This document shows positions 17,264 through 25,753 of a stretch of DNA of 64,000 bases, piece after piece. The position numbers and the translations under genes were made by a program. Below the pieces are notes generated by a model that was not told the DNA's origin, did no database searches, and saw nothing but the letters and a program-made list of their open reading frames with translations. The stretch comes from an uncultured Rhodospirillales bacterium (GTDB lineage: Bacteria > Pseudomonadota > Alphaproteobacteria > Acetobacterales > Acetobacteraceae): the NCBI GenBank assembly GCA_903835235.1, contig CAILMF010000054.1, positions 62,001 through 126,000 of the forward strand. Direction: 5' to 3'. The number at the start of each line of letters is the position of its first letter. The first letter of the stretch is position 1.

Positions 17264-18019
17264 TCAGAAAAGCCCTCGGATCACCAGTTGCAGGCCGATC
17301 AGCAGCAGGAAGGCCTGCACCGCCTGGCGGAACCACTTCTCGGCCAGCGCCGCCCGCACCAGGCGGCCGAGCCAGAGGCCGAGGAAGGTCGGCGCCAGCA
17401 CCGCCAGGCCGCCGAGGCCGAGCTGGGCGGTGATCATGCCCTGGCCGGCCATGCCGAAGGCCAGCGCGGCGGTGACCAGCGTGGCGCCCAGGCCAAAGCC
17501 CTGCACGAACTGGTCCGGCGGCAGGCGGATGGCGGAAAGCCAGGGCGCCGCCGGCATCATGTAGCTGCCGGTCAGGCCATTGGCGATGCCCGACAGCAGG
17601 CCCATCACCGGGGAGAGCCAGCGCTCCCGCGGCGGGGAAGGCTGCGGCCAGCGCGGCCCGAGCAGCGCCAGCAGGGCGGAGGCGACGACGAGCAGGCCGA
17701 GCAGGCCGGAGAGCAGCCGCGCATCCGAGCGCGCCAGCAGCCCGGTGGCGCCCAGCGTGCCCAGCGCCGACAGCAGCAGGAAGCCGCGCAGCCGCAGGAA
17801 GGTGGCGCGGAACTGGCCGCCGGCCAATGCCTGCCAGATATTGGTGGCCAGGGTCGGGCCGACGGCCAGCGCCATGGCTTCCGGCAACGGCCGGGTGAGT
17901 GCCAGCAGCCCGAGCGTGATGGTCGGCAGGCCGAAGCCGACCACCCCCTTCACGAAGCCGCCGAGGATGAAGATGCCGGCGACGAGCAGAGCCGCCGGCG
18001 TGAACAGGGAATCCACCAT
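17264..18019 (-). CDS. TauE/SafE-family membrane permease
   Basis: A 251-residue protein with about eight hydrophobic helices and the duplicated TauE/SafE motif: VKGVVGFGLPTITLGLLAL in the first half and SGIANGLTGSYMMPAAPWL in the second. Members export or import sulfite, sulfoacetate and other small organic anions across the inner membrane. It is transcribed toward the PetP-like gene (25 bases to the longer PetP start), but no functional link is evident. The substrate cannot be assigned. Confidence 0.88.
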   Translation of the reverse strand: MVDSLFTPAALLVAGIFILGGFVKGVVGFGLPTITLGLLALTRPLPEAMALAVGPTLATNIWQALAGGQFRATFLRLRGFLLLSALGTLGATGLLARSDARLLSGLLGLLVVASALLALLGPRWPQPSPPRERWLSPVMGLLSGIANGLTGSYMMPAAPWLSAIRLPPDQFVQGFGLGATLVTAALAFGMAGQGMITAQLGLGGLAVLAPTFLGLWLGRLVRAALAEKWFRQAVQAFLLLIGLQLVIRGLF

Positions 18020-18137
18020 GCCGGCAGCCTAGGCCATCCGCGCGGCGCTGGCTTCGGCCTGGGGCGAAGCGGTCATGCCGGAGAGCCGAGGCTCAGCTGC
18101 GCGCCGAGGCGCCAATTGGCGCCTGCCGCCTGAGGGC

Positions 18138-19145
18138 TCAAACCAGCGTCACCAGCTGCTCGCCCAGCTTCTCGATCCGCACCGTCAGCCTGTCGCCCTG
18201 CTTCAGCCAGACCTGGCGGTCCCGCGGGTAGCCGGCGATGACGCCTTCCGGCGTGCCGGTGAAGATCACGTCGCCCGGCTTCAGCGTCATGTACATGGAG
18301 GAATAGCTGATCAGCTTGCGGCAATTGTGGATCAGCATGTTGGTGTTGGAGGACTGCCGCACCTCGCCATTCACCAGGCCTTCGATCTTCAGATTGTCGG
18401 GGTCCACCTGGTCGGCGGTGACCAGCCAGGGGCCGAGCGGACCCCAGCCATCGCCGGCCTTGCCGACCATCCACTGCGTGGTACGGGATTGCAGGTCGCG
18501 CACCGAGAAATCCTGGCCGCAGCAATAGCCGAAGACATAGCTCAGCGCGTCGGCCTCGGAGACGTCGCGCGCCTCGCGGCCCATGACGATGCACAGCTCG
18601 GCCTCGTAGTCGAAGCGGGTGGCGTGCTCGCGGCTGATGTTGATGACGCCGTTATGGTGGTTCAGGGAGGAATTGTACTTGTTGAACAGGATCGGCACCT
18701 CGGGCGGGCGCTGGTTCGCTTCCGCCGCATGGGCGCGGTAGTTCAGGCCGACGCAGATGATCTTCTCGGGGTCGGTGACGCAGGGGCCGAAGGCGGCTTC
18801 CTCCGGCTTCACCAGATAGCGGGTGATGCTGCGGTCGCTGCGGGCGGCCAGGCGTTCCAGCGCGGCGATGTCACCCTGGCCGGCCAGCAGCGCCGTCATC
18901 GTCGTCGGCGCGCCGGTCTTCAGCGCGGCCTCGGCGCGGGCGACATCCAGAATGCCGTCGGCGCGGCGAATGCCCAGCGTGGTGCCGCGGTCACCGCGCA
19001 GGGTGCAGAAGGTCAGGCCCTTCGGCATGGGTTGCAGCAATCCGGTGGCGCGGGGTTGCGCCTGGGCCTCGGTGCCCAGCGCGGCGGCGCTGCCGATGCC
19101 GGCGGCGCTGGTTGCCTTCAGGAACGTCCGACGATTCTGAGCCAT
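18138..19145 (-). CDS. Tat-exported fumarylacetoacetate hydrolase family protein
   Basis: A 335-residue protein with a clear twin-arginine signal (NRRTFLKATSAAGIG, residues 4-18; cleavage near AQAQP). The mature domain is an FAH/HpaG-type fold: KIICVGLNYRAHAAEAN, FDYEAELCIVMGREARDV (with the metal-binding E-x-E), YCCGQDFSVRDLQSRTTQW, GPLGPWLV, NCRKLISYSSMYMTLKPGD and IFTGTPEGVIAGYP. The family hydrolyses or isomerises fumarylacetoacetate and related 2-oxo acids, nearly always in the cytoplasm, so a Tat signal is unusual. Its 5' end overlaps the upstream membrane-protein gene by 28 bases. Confidence 0.85.
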   Translation of the reverse strand: MAQNRRTFLKATSAAGIGSAAALGTEAQAQPRATGLLQPMPKGLTFCTLRGDRGTTLGIRRADGILDVARAEAALKTGAPTTMTALLAGQGDIAALERLAARSDRSITRYLVKPEEAAFGPCVTDPEKIICVGLNYRAHAAEANQRPPEVPILFNKYNSSLNHHNGVINISREHATRFDYEAELCIVMGREARDVSEADALSYVFGYCCGQDFSVRDLQSRTTQWMVGKAGDGWGPLGPWLVTADQVDPDNLKIEGLVNGEVRQSSNTNMLIHNCRKLISYSSMYMTLKPGDVIFTGTPEGVIAGYPRDRQVWLKQGDRLTVRIEKLGEQLVTLV

Positions 19146-20629
19146 GGCTTCCTCACATTCCCATCTTGTTGCGGGTCTGCCGAGGCTACGCCGTAGTCAT
19201 CATAGGTGGAAGGACGGCCGGGCAGCGGGCGGCGCAGGCCCAGCACCGCGGCCAGCGGCAGCAGCCAGGCGATGCGGGCCTGGTAGCGGTGATGCGGCGC
19301 CGAGAGCGCACCGGTGGCAGCGGCGTTCACGGTGACGCCGACCAGCACGCAAAGCGCCAGGGCCAGGCGCTGGCGGTCGCCCCAGGCGGCAGCGCGGCGC
19401 CAGGCCAGCAGGGCGCCGAGGCCGCCCAGCACCAGCACCAGCCGATGCGGCGCCAGGAAAGGCAGGGCCAGCGCCGGCAGGTGGCCCTGTGCCTGGGCGC
19501 CCGCGGCAAAGGCCGCACCTTCCCAGCGCGGGAACCCCTGGCGCAGCCGCGGTTCCACATTGGCGGCCAGGTGGTCCGCCACCAGCGCGTCGCCCACCCG
19601 GGCCATGAACAGCTGGCGCCAGGCATTGCCCAGCATGGCGCCCACCACACCGAAGGGCTCGCGCAGCAGGGTTTCGCCGATGATCTCGCCGGCTTCCGGC
19701 GCCAACAGCGCGCCGCCGAGGAAGCGGTCGCGGCCCTCGATGTCGCGGTTCACCGGGCTGTCCGGTGCCCAGAGGAAGGCGTCGCTGTCCATGGGCAGGC
19801 GCCAGGCGAAGGGGCACAGGTACCAGCCGGCCTCCGGGCATTCGGCCTTGATGGTGCGCGCCGCCGGGCCATCCGCCTGCAACCGGGCCAGCAGGAAGCT
19901 GGCGCCGTAGGGGGAGAGCGCGAAGCGGCCATGGCCGGCCAGGTTGGTGGCCAGCAGCAGGGCCAAGGCGGCGGCCAGCGGCACGACCGGGCGCCATTGG
20001 GCGCTCCACTGGCCGGGTTGGCCACGGCCCAGCCAGAACAGCAGCGCCACCAGCGCCGCCGCCAGCGGCAGGTGGGAGAGATGGGCGGCAATGCCGAGCG
20101 TGGCCAGCAGGCCCAACCCGATGGCCTCGGCGCGGGAGAGCGTGGTGCCCGAGAGCAGCCAGAGCGCCAGCACCACCATCGGCGCCAGGATGTCCGGCAT
20201 CAGCAGCGCGGTGAACCAGGGCGCCGCGGTCAGCGCCGCCAACCCGGCCAGCAGCAGCAGGTGGGTGCGGGGCGTGACCGCGCCGCGCGCCTCGCGCTGG
20301 CTGAGCCAGAGCAGCCAGGAGAGCGCCACGCCCTGCGCCAGCGCGGGCGGCCACAGGGTCAACTGCCAATGGAACAGCGCCAGCATCGGGCCATAGACCC
20401 AGGGCTTGTCCCAGATCATCAGCGGGCCAAGCGTCTGGTGCAGGAAGGCGCCGGTGTCGCTGAACAGCAGCGGATAGCCGTTCAGCAGCCAGGCCGGCCA
20501 GATCAGAAGCAGCCCGCCGCCGAGGATCGCCGCCAGCCGGGCGCGGGGCGTGGCGCCGGCCGGCGCGTCAGCGGCCGGGGCCGGTGCGGCGCGGGCCAGT
20601 TGCCGGCGCGACAGGGCTGGCCGGATCAT
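19118..20629 (-). CDS. Multi-spanning membrane protein of unknown function
   Basis: A 503-residue integral membrane protein with about ten hydrophobic segments. The N-terminal region after about residue 35 (GGGLLLIWPAWLLNG, FSDTGAFLHQTLG) loosely recalls GT-C type membrane glycosyltransferases, but no sure catalytic motif was seen. A large soluble loop (about residues 235-330) contains paired cysteines (ECPEAGWYLCPFAW). The start overlaps the VOC stop by four bases and the end overlaps the FAH start by 28, so it is translated within a tight operon. I do not recognise the family. Confidence 0.75.
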   Translation of the reverse strand: MIRPALSRRQLARAAPAPAADAPAGATPRARLAAILGGGLLLIWPAWLLNGYPLLFSDTGAFLHQTLGPLMIWDKPWVYGPMLALFHWQLTLWPPALAQGVALSWLLWLSQREARGAVTPRTHLLLLAGLAALTAAPWFTALLMPDILAPMVVLALWLLSGTTLSRAEAIGLGLLATLGIAAHLSHLPLAAALVALLFWLGRGQPGQWSAQWRPVVPLAAALALLLATNLAGHGRFALSPYGASFLLARLQADGPAARTIKAECPEAGWYLCPFAWRLPMDSDAFLWAPDSPVNRDIEGRDRFLGGALLAPEAGEIIGETLLREPFGVVGAMLGNAWRQLFMARVGDALVADHLAANVEPRLRQGFPRWEGAAFAAGAQAQGHLPALALPFLAPHRLVLVLGGLGALLAWRRAAAWGDRQRLALALCVLVGVTVNAAATGALSAPHHRYQARIAWLLPLAAVLGLRRPLPGRPSTYDDYGVASADPQQDGNVRKPWLRIVGRS

Positions 20630-20982
20630 GGCGCGGCGAAGAACTCGACGACATTGCCCTCGGGGTCGGCCAGGCGCAGATGGCGCGGCGGGCCGCCGGC
20701 ATGGCCGGGGGCTTCCAGCACCGGAATCCGCGCGGTCAGCAGCCGGCGGTGCCAGGTCTCCAGGTCGCTTTCCGGCAGGGCGAAGGCGAGCAGGGTGCCG
20801 GCGCCGCTGCTGACCGGGAACAGCGCGTCGCCGCGGGTGCGCAGCACCAGCTCCACGCCCTCAAGCCGGAAGCGGGGGCTGCCATAGCCGCCGGTGGGTG
20901 GTTGTTCCAGCACGCGGGCATAGAACTCGGCCAGCCTGCGGGTGTCGCGGCAGGCCAGCTCGATCCGGGCCAGGCGGGTCAT
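20626..20982 (-). CDS. VOC-family (glyoxalase/bleomycin resistance fold) protein
   Basis: A 118-residue single VOC module. It has paired beta-alpha-beta-beta-beta units with RIELACRDTRRLAEFYARVLEQ at the start and PPRHLRLADPEGNVVEFFAAP at the end. The terminal Glu of NVVEFF sits at the usual metal-ligand position. Such proteins include lyases, dioxygenases and binding proteins, and the substrate cannot be inferred. It overlaps moaE upstream and the membrane-protein gene downstream by four bases each. Confidence 0.85.
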   Translation of the reverse strand: MTRLARIELACRDTRRLAEFYARVLEQPPTGGYGSPRFRLEGVELVLRTRGDALFPVSSGAGTLLAFALPESDLETWHRRLLTARIPVLEAPGHAGGPPRHLRLADPEGNVVEFFAAP

Positions 20983-21431
20983 CGCGCTTCCCAGCGGGAG
21001 GCCGCGGCGTCATCCTCGGCCTTGGCCTCGACCCAGCGTTCGCGGCCATCGGCGAATTCCTCGCGCTTCCAGAACGGCGCGCGGGTCTTCAGCCAGTCGA
21101 TCAGGAAGGCGCAGGATTCCAGCGCCGCGGCGCGGTGCGACGACGCGGTCAGCACCAGCACGATCGGCTCGCCGGGCGGCAGGCGGCCGACGCGGTGGAT
21201 GACGGTGCAGCCGGTCAACGGCCAGCGCGCCTCGGCCTGGGCGGCGATGGCGGCGATGGCCCGTTCGGTCATGCCGGGGTAGTGCTCCAGCGTCAGCGCC
21301 GCCAGGCCGTCATCGGCGCGGCACAGGCCGACAAAGCTGGCCATTCCGCCGATATCGGTCCGCCCGGCCGCCAGCAGGGCGGATTCGGCGGCCAGGTCGA
21401 AGGCGGCTTCCTGCACGCGCACGGTCGCCAT
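20979..21431 (-). CDS. moaE: Molybdopterin synthase catalytic subunit MoaE
   Basis: A 150-residue large subunit of molybdopterin synthase, which transfers sulfur from MoaD to cyclic pyranopterin monophosphate. Diagnostic parts are GGMASFVGLCRADDG, LEHYPGMTERAI, VIHRVGRLPPGEPIVLV, SSHRAAALESCAFLIDWLK and APFWKREEF with the catalytic lysine region. It begins three bases after the moaD stop. The cofactor product feeds mobB and moeA at the left of the window and so the formate dehydrogenase. Confidence 0.95.
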   Translation of the reverse strand: MATVRVQEAAFDLAAESALLAAGRTDIGGMASFVGLCRADDGLAALTLEHYPGMTERAIAAIAAQAEARWPLTGCTVIHRVGRLPPGEPIVLVLTASSHRAAALESCAFLIDWLKTRAPFWKREEFADGRERWVEAKAEDDAAASRWEAR

Positions 21432-21434
21432 GGC

Positions 21435-21686
21435 TCAGCCACCGGTGACGGGCGGGAAGAAGGCGATCTCGTCGCCCGCAGCCACCGGATGGTCGGGCGT
21501 GGCGAAGTCCTGGTTCACCGCGCAGCGGATGGTGCGGCGATTGGCGAAGGCATCGGCGTGGCCGGGGCTTTGCGCCGCCAACCAGTCCACCAATGCTGCC
21601 ACCGTCGTCACCTCCGGTGGCGGCGCCACGGCTTCCTCGGCCCGGCCGACCTTTTGCCGGACCCAGGCGAAGTAGAGGATTTTCAC
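21435..21686 (-). CDS. moaD: Molybdopterin synthase sulfur carrier subunit MoaD
   Basis: An 83-residue ubiquitin-like protein ending in the required Gly-Gly (FFPPVTGG), where the thiocarboxylate forms. The N-terminal KILYFAWVRQKVG strand and the internal VNQDF segment match MoaD. It overlaps the upstream lipoprotein gene by four bases and immediately precedes moaE, so the two synthase subunits are made together. Confidence 0.95.
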   Translation of the reverse strand: MKILYFAWVRQKVGRAEEAVAPPPEVTTVAALVDWLAAQSPGHADAFANRRTIRCAVNQDFATPDHPVAAGDEIAFFPPVTGG

Positions 21687-22345
21687 CGAGGGGTCTGGAC
21701 GATCTGCGGCGGCTCACCGGGACGGTTGATGGTGGTGGTGTTGCCATCTCGCGTCATGGTGCCGCTGGGGCCGCCCGGCGTGTTGAAGGTGGAGGTATTG
21801 CCCACGGTGGTGGAGGGCACGATGGCGCCCTGGGGCGTCACCACCGGGCTGGTCGGGCGGCTGGCCACGGCCGGCAGCGGCGCCAGCGGCGGCAGCGCGC
21901 TCTGCGGCGCCGGCGGCACCGGGGAAGCGCCGGTCGGGGCCGGCACGAAGGGCCCGCCGGTGCCGCGCCGCTCGGTACGCTCGCCAGGTTCGGCCAGGGC
22001 GGCCGGGGTGGGGTAGTTGGGGATGCCGCGCATCGCCTGGTCCGGATTCATCAACGTGGCGCGGGGCGCTTCCGGCGCCGGCCAGACATTGCCTTCCTCC
22101 GGCAGCAGCGGCTCGGCGCTGGCGGTCAAGCCGCGTACGCGCTGGACCGTCAGGCTGTCGCCAGGGCTTTCCGGCCGGGTGGTGCCCCAGGGCAGGAAGC
22201 CGCCCAGGCTGGCCACGCCCTCGAAGGCGCCGGAGGCGGAGCGGTTCAGGAAGGACGTGGTGCTGTCATAGGCGGCGCAGCCGGAAAGCAGCGCGGCCAG
22301 GCCGAGCGCGGGGGCCAGCCTAGTCATCTGGGAAACGATTCGCAT
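21683..22345 (-). CDS. Proline-rich lipoprotein of unknown function
   Basis: A 220-residue protein with a lipoprotein signal: hydrophobic LAPALGLAALLSGC with the lipobox Cys at about residue 23, followed by AAYDS. The mature part is rich in Pro, Thr, Ser and Gly (long PLAPLPAVASRPTSP-like tracts) with repeated TTTINRPG/NTSTFNTPGG-type segments toward the end. It is probably a disordered outer-membrane or periplasmic lipoprotein. It sits between pgsA and moaD, whose order is otherwise conserved in alphaproteobacteria, so it looks like an insertion into that operon. An in-frame ATG six codons later is also possible. Confidence 0.75.
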   Translation of the reverse strand: MRIVSQMTRLAPALGLAALLSGCAAYDSTTSFLNRSASGAFEGVASLGGFLPWGTTRPESPGDSLTVQRVRGLTASAEPLLPEEGNVWPAPEAPRATLMNPDQAMRGIPNYPTPAALAEPGERTERRGTGGPFVPAPTGASPVPPAPQSALPPLAPLPAVASRPTSPVVTPQGAIVPSTTVGNTSTFNTPGGPSGTMTRDGNTTTINRPGEPPQIVQTPR

Positions 22346-22395
22346 AACCAACTCCTGCCGACATGGCCGCAACATGCGCTGGCGAGGCGCCGCTC

Positions 22396-23025
22396 TCAAG
22401 GCCGCAACGCTTCGCCGCTGGAACCTGGGGCCTGGCCCCCTGAACTTCCAGGCGGCGCGCGACCGGCGTGCCGCAGGCCTGCTACCAGATAGTCCCAACC
22501 TGTTACCAGAGTGAGTGCGGCAGCGGTCCAGAGCATGACTTCGCCGATCAGGGAGACCGGCAGGAAGTCCATGTAAACCAGGGGCGCGCCGCTGTCGCCG
22601 GCCAGCAGGGTGCCGAGGGCGCCCATCTGAACCCCGGTCTTCCACTTGGCCAGCTGCGTCACCGGCAGGCCGATCCGCAACCCCGCCAGGAATTCGCGCA
22701 GGCCGGAGACCAGGATTTCCCGCAGCAGGATGATGATGGCCGGGTACAGCGCCGCCGGCGAAAGCCGGTCCATGCCGGCCAGCACCATCAACGCGGCGGC
22801 CACCAGCAGCTTGTCGGCAATGGGGTCCAGCATGCGGCCGAAGGTGCTGAGCTGCTGGCGCTGGCGGGCGATCTTGCCGTCGAAGTAGTCGGTGATGCCG
22901 GCCAAGCCGAAAACCACGCAGGCCATCATGTCGCCAAGCGGGGTGCGCAGGGCCGCCAGCGCCACCATCACGGGGATGGCGGCAATGCGGCTCAAGGTCA
23001 GCAGGTTGGGCAGGTTGGTCAGCAT
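22396..23025 (-). CDS. pgsA: CDP-diacylglycerol--glycerol-3-phosphate 3-phosphatidyltransferase
   Basis: A membrane enzyme of about 209 residues that makes phosphatidylglycerol phosphate. It starts MLTNLPNLLTLSRIAAIP and has the CDP-alcohol phosphotransferase signature with DG..AR.........G...D...D (TDYFDGKIARQRQQLS, then TFGRMLDPIADK), providing the catalytic aspartates. The ATG at 23025 is preferred because AGGGG precedes it closely and family proteins begin there; the frame stays open 25 codons further upstream. It lies 110 bases downstream of uvrC, an order common in alphaproteobacteria. Confidence 0.93.
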   Translation of the reverse strand: MLTNLPNLLTLSRIAAIPVMVALAALRTPLGDMMACVVFGLAGITDYFDGKIARQRQQLSTFGRMLDPIADKLLVAAALMVLAGMDRLSPAALYPAIIILLREILVSGLREFLAGLRIGLPVTQLAKWKTGVQMGALGTLLAGDSGAPLVYMDFLPVSLIGEVMLWTAAALTLVTGWDYLVAGLRHAGRAPPGSSGGQAPGSSGEALRP

Positions 23026-23135
23026 GCGGCCCCTTTGTGCCGGGGATGCAGGGGCTTCGGCAAGGGCAGGGCTGAAACGCGGCTCGGTTCGACGCTTCAC
23101 GCTTCAGCTTTGCAGCCGTGCCGCCGGTGCTGCGG

Positions 23136-25046
23136 CTACCCCTCGGTGCCGCCGGGGTGGAAGTGGCCATGGATCTTGCGGGCCACCGCCGGGCCGATGC
23201 CCGGGCAATTCTCCAGGTCCGGCAGGGCGGCATTGCGCACCCCGCGGGCGCTGCCGAAATGGTTCAGCAGCCGGCGCTTCACCGCGGGGCCCACGCCGGG
23301 GATGTCGTCCAGCTCGCTTTTGGTGATGGCCTTGGAGCGGCCGGCGCGGTGGGTGGTGATGGCGAAGCGGTGGGCTTCGTCCCGCAGCCGTTGCAGGTAA
23401 TACAGCACGGGGTCGCGCGGCGGCAGCTGGAACGGGGCCTTGCCGGTCTGGTGGAACCATTCGCGCCCGGCATCGCGGTCCGGTCCCTTGGCCACGCCCA
23501 CCAGGGGCAGGTCTTCCACGCCCATCTCGGCCAATATGGCGGTGGCGGCGGAAAGCTGGCCGGCGCCGCCGTCGATCAGCACCAGGTCGGGCCAGGTGCC
23601 GGAGTCGCGGCCCGGGTCCTCCTTCATCGCGCGGCCGAAGCGACGCTCGAACACCTCGCGCATCATGGCGAAGTCGTCACCGGGCTTCAGGTCCGACTTG
23701 ATGCTGAACTTGCGGTAGGCCTGCTTCAGGAAGCCCGGCGCGCCGGCGGCGATCATCACGCCATAGGCGTGGGTGCCCTGGATGTGGCTGTTGTCATAGA
23801 CCTCAATCCGCTCCGGCGGGCCGGGCAGCTCGAACAACCTGGCGACGCCGGCCAGCAGGGCCTCCTGCGCGGTGCCCTCGGCCATGCGGCGTTCCAGGGC
23901 TTCGCGGGCATTGGTCTCGGCGTGCTCCACGGCGTGGCGCTTCTCGCCGCGCTGCGGGCGGTGCAGTTCCACCTTGCGGCCGGCCTTCAGCGTCAGCGCC
24001 TCGGCGATCAGGGCGCTTTCCTCGGGGTCGTGGCTGAGCAGGATCAATGGCGGCGGCGGCAGGTCGTCGTAGAGTTGGCCGAGGAAGCTGCCCATCACCT
24101 CCTCCGGCCCGGCATCGCCCTTGGACAGGAAATAGGGCCGGTTGCCGTTGTTGCGGCCGCCGCGGAAGAAGAACACCTGCACGCAGCTCTGCCCGGCCAG
24201 CTGGTGCAGCGCCACCACGTCGGCGTCGTCCACGCCATCCAGGTTCACCCGGTCGCGGCCCTGCATGTAGGTCAGGCCGCGGATTCGGTCGCGCAGCGCG
24301 GCGGCACGCTCGAACTCCAGGCGTTCCGCGGCGGCTTCCATCTCGGTGGCCAGGTGCTTCTGGATGCTGGGCGTCTGGCCGGAGAGGAACTGCTTTGCCT
24401 CGTCCACCAGCTCCCGGTAGTCGGCCTGGCTGACGCGCTCCACGCAGGGCGCCGAGCAGCGCTTGATCTGGTGCAGCAGGCAGGGGCGGTCGCGGGTATC
24501 AAATACCGTGTCGGCGCAGGACCGCAGCAGGAAGACCTTCTGCAACGCCGAGAGCGTCTGGTTCACCGCCCAGACACTGGCAAACGGCCCCCAATAGCTG
24601 GCGCCCTTGCGGCGTTCTCCGCGGTGCTTGCCGATCTGCGGGTAGGGGTGGTCCTCGGTCATGACCAGCCAGGGGTAGGACTTGTCGTCGCGCAGCACGA
24701 TGTTGTAGCGCGGCCGCAGCTTCTTGATCAGGTTGGCTTCCAGCAGCAGGGCCTCGGCCTCGCTGCCGGTGGTCATCACCTCCAGACTGCGGGTTTCATA
24801 GACCATGCGCCGCAGTCGCTCGGGCAACTTTCCCACTTGGGTATAGGCATAGACCCGCCGGCGCAGCGCGCGGGCCTTGCCCACGTAAAGGGCATCCCCC
24901 TTCGCATCCAGCATACGGTAAACACCTGGTGAGAGCGGCAGCGTCGCCAAGGCGGCCTCGATCACGCGAAGCCCCTCCATCACCTGAGGTTGCACAGGGG
25001 CTTCCGCCGACCGGGGCGAATCAGGGTCGCTCAGGTCATCGCTCAT
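23136..25046 (-). CDS. uvrC: Excinuclease ABC subunit C
   Basis: A 636-residue nucleotide-excision-repair nuclease making both incisions around a lesion. Domains in order: N-terminal GIY-YIG nuclease ([20 protein letters not shown], about residues 39-58), a Cys-containing region ([26 protein letters not shown] in two parts), UVR domain for UvrB binding ([18 protein letters not shown]), the RNase H-like nuclease with [15 protein letters not shown], and C-terminal helix-hairpin-helix repeats ([38 protein letters not shown]). Length is normal. The intergenic DNA upstream contains two DnaA-box-like sites. Confidence 0.96.
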   Translation of the reverse strand: MSDDLSDPDSPRSAEAPVQPQVMEGLRVIEAALATLPLSPGVYRMLDAKGDALYVGKARALRRRVYAYTQVGKLPERLRRMVYETRSLEVMTTGSEAEALLLEANLIKKLRPRYNIVLRDDKSYPWLVMTEDHPYPQIGKHRGERRKGASYWGPFASVWAVNQTLSALQKVFLLRSCADTVFDTRDRPCLLHQIKRCSAPCVERVSQADYRELVDEAKQFLSGQTPSIQKHLATEMEAAAERLEFERAAALRDRIRGLTYMQGRDRVNLDGVDDADVVALHQLAGQSCVQVFFFRGGRNNGNRPYFLSKGDAGPEEVMGSFLGQLYDDLPPPPLILLSHDPEESALIAEALTLKAGRKVELHRPQRGEKRHAVEHAETNAREALERRMAEGTAQEALLAGVARLFELPGPPERIEVYDNSHIQGTHAYGVMIAAGAPGFLKQAYRKFSIKSDLKPGDDFAMMREVFERRFGRAMKEDPGRDSGTWPDLVLIDGGAGQLSAATAILAEMGVEDLPLVGVAKGPDRDAGREWFHQTGKAPFQLPPRDPVLYYLQRLRDEAHRFAITTHRAGRSKAITKSELDDIPGVGPAVKRRLLNHFGSARGVRNAALPDLENCPGIGPAVARKIHGHFHPGGTEG

Positions 25047-25103
25047 GCCGCGGTCGCCATATGATTTTCAGCCACCGAGCGACACGAAGTTCTCCACCGT
25101 TTC

Positions 25104-25124
25104 TGTGGATAACCTTGTGGATGG
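25104..25124 (-). promoter_or_regulatory. Pair of DnaA-box-like sites upstream of uvrC
   Basis: TGTGGATAA at 25104-25112 is the exact reverse complement of the DnaA box TTATCCACA. A second, imperfect TTGTGGATG follows at 25116-25124 in the same orientation. They lie 58-78 bases upstream of the uvrC start and next to a short AT-rich stretch (25174-25230). They could mark DnaA control of uvrC or be a chance occurrence. Confidence 0.35.
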
Positions 25125-25173
25125 GAGGTGGGGTTGATGTGCGGAATGGCGGTCATCTGCCGGTCACAGAGCA

Positions 25174-25192
25174 TTGCCTATAAATTAGGCAA
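25174..25192 (-). repeat. Inverted repeat after the folB-coupled ORF
   Basis: Perfect 7-base arms TTGCCTA (25174-25180) and TAGGCAA (25186-25192) around TAAAT, directly after the stop of the 46-residue ORF. It may end the folB transcript or be a regulator site for uvrC. No T-run follows. Confidence 0.4.
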
Positions 25193-25193
25193 A

Positions 25194-25334
25194 TTAGTAA
25201 GGCACTGAATTGTCTAGATATTTTATCGCCAGGGCCAGTTTTTCCGGGTCAAGATCATCATCGCGATTGACCGTTAGGGCTTTCTTCACGCAGCGGGCGT
25301 CACAGTGGACAGTTTCGACCATTAGACATTTCAT
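25194..25334 (-). CDS. 46-residue ORF coupled to folB
   Basis: This small frame begins at an ATG overlapping the folB stop (ATGA) and encodes 46 residues. It has three cysteines near the N-terminus (MKCLMVETVHCDARCVKKAL) and an acidic-to-hydrophobic C-terminal half (NRDDDLDPEKLALAIKYLDN). The stop-start overlap is the same arrangement used throughout this operon, and the composition looks protein-like. I do not recognise the family. It could also be a remnant of a longer gene. The codon use is more AT-rich than folB. Confidence 0.5.
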   Translation of the reverse strand: MKCLMVETVHCDARCVKKALTVNRDDDLDPEKLALAIKYLDNSVPY

Positions 25335-25753
25335 GACCGCGTTCGTTCCACGACGACGCCAACGGCCGCAACATCCTCGAATGCCTCAGGCTTTTCGATC
25401 GTCACCCGAACCCGGCGCACCCGGGGGTCGCCCAGCGCCGCGGTGGCCAGGCGCTCGGCCAGGGTCTCGACCAACAGGACATGGCCTTCCGCCACTTCCG
25501 CGCGAGCGAGGTTGACCAGCTTCTCGTAATCAACCACGCGGTTCAGGTCGTCCGGGCCCACGCCCGCGGGTGCCCAGGGATCATCCACGGCAATCTCCAC
25601 GCCGACGATGATCCGCTGCGGGCCGCGCTTCTCATGGGCATGGATGCCCAGCCGGGCATGCATCTCCAGGCCGCGGATGAAGACCAGGCGCTGGCGGCCG
25701 GCGGCGTCGGGGGCGTAGCGGTCCTCGCCGCGGGCGGGTTCGGGAACGCTCAT
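25331..25753 (-). CDS. folB: Dihydroneopterin aldolase
   Basis: A 140-residue FolB-type enzyme that cleaves 7,8-dihydroneopterin to 6-hydroxymethyl-dihydropterin and glycolaldehyde in folate synthesis. Typical parts are VFIRGLEMHARLGIHAHEKRGPQRI (in two runs), VVDYEKLVN, LVETLAERLA and VRRVRVTIEKPEAF. An extra N-terminal 24 residues precede the core. The start overlaps the SDR stop by four bases. The coupling to a pteridine-reductase-like SDR supports the folate/pterin role. Confidence 0.93.
   Translation of the reverse strand: MSVPEPARGEDRYAPDAAGRQRLVFIRGLEMHARLGIHAHEKRGPQRIIVGVEIAVDDPWAPAGVGPDDLNRVVDYEKLVNLARAEVAEGHVLLVETLAERLATAALGDPRVRRVRVTIEKPEAFEDVAAVGVVVERTRS

Noticed and set aside
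22468-23400. A 310-codon + strand frame over pgsA and uvrC
   Set aside because: It is antisense to two confidently identified genes and has no recognisable protein.
25047-25230. Chromosomal replication origin
   Set aside because: Only two DnaA-like sites, no other origin features or neighbouring origin-associated genes such as dnaA, hemE or parAB in the window.
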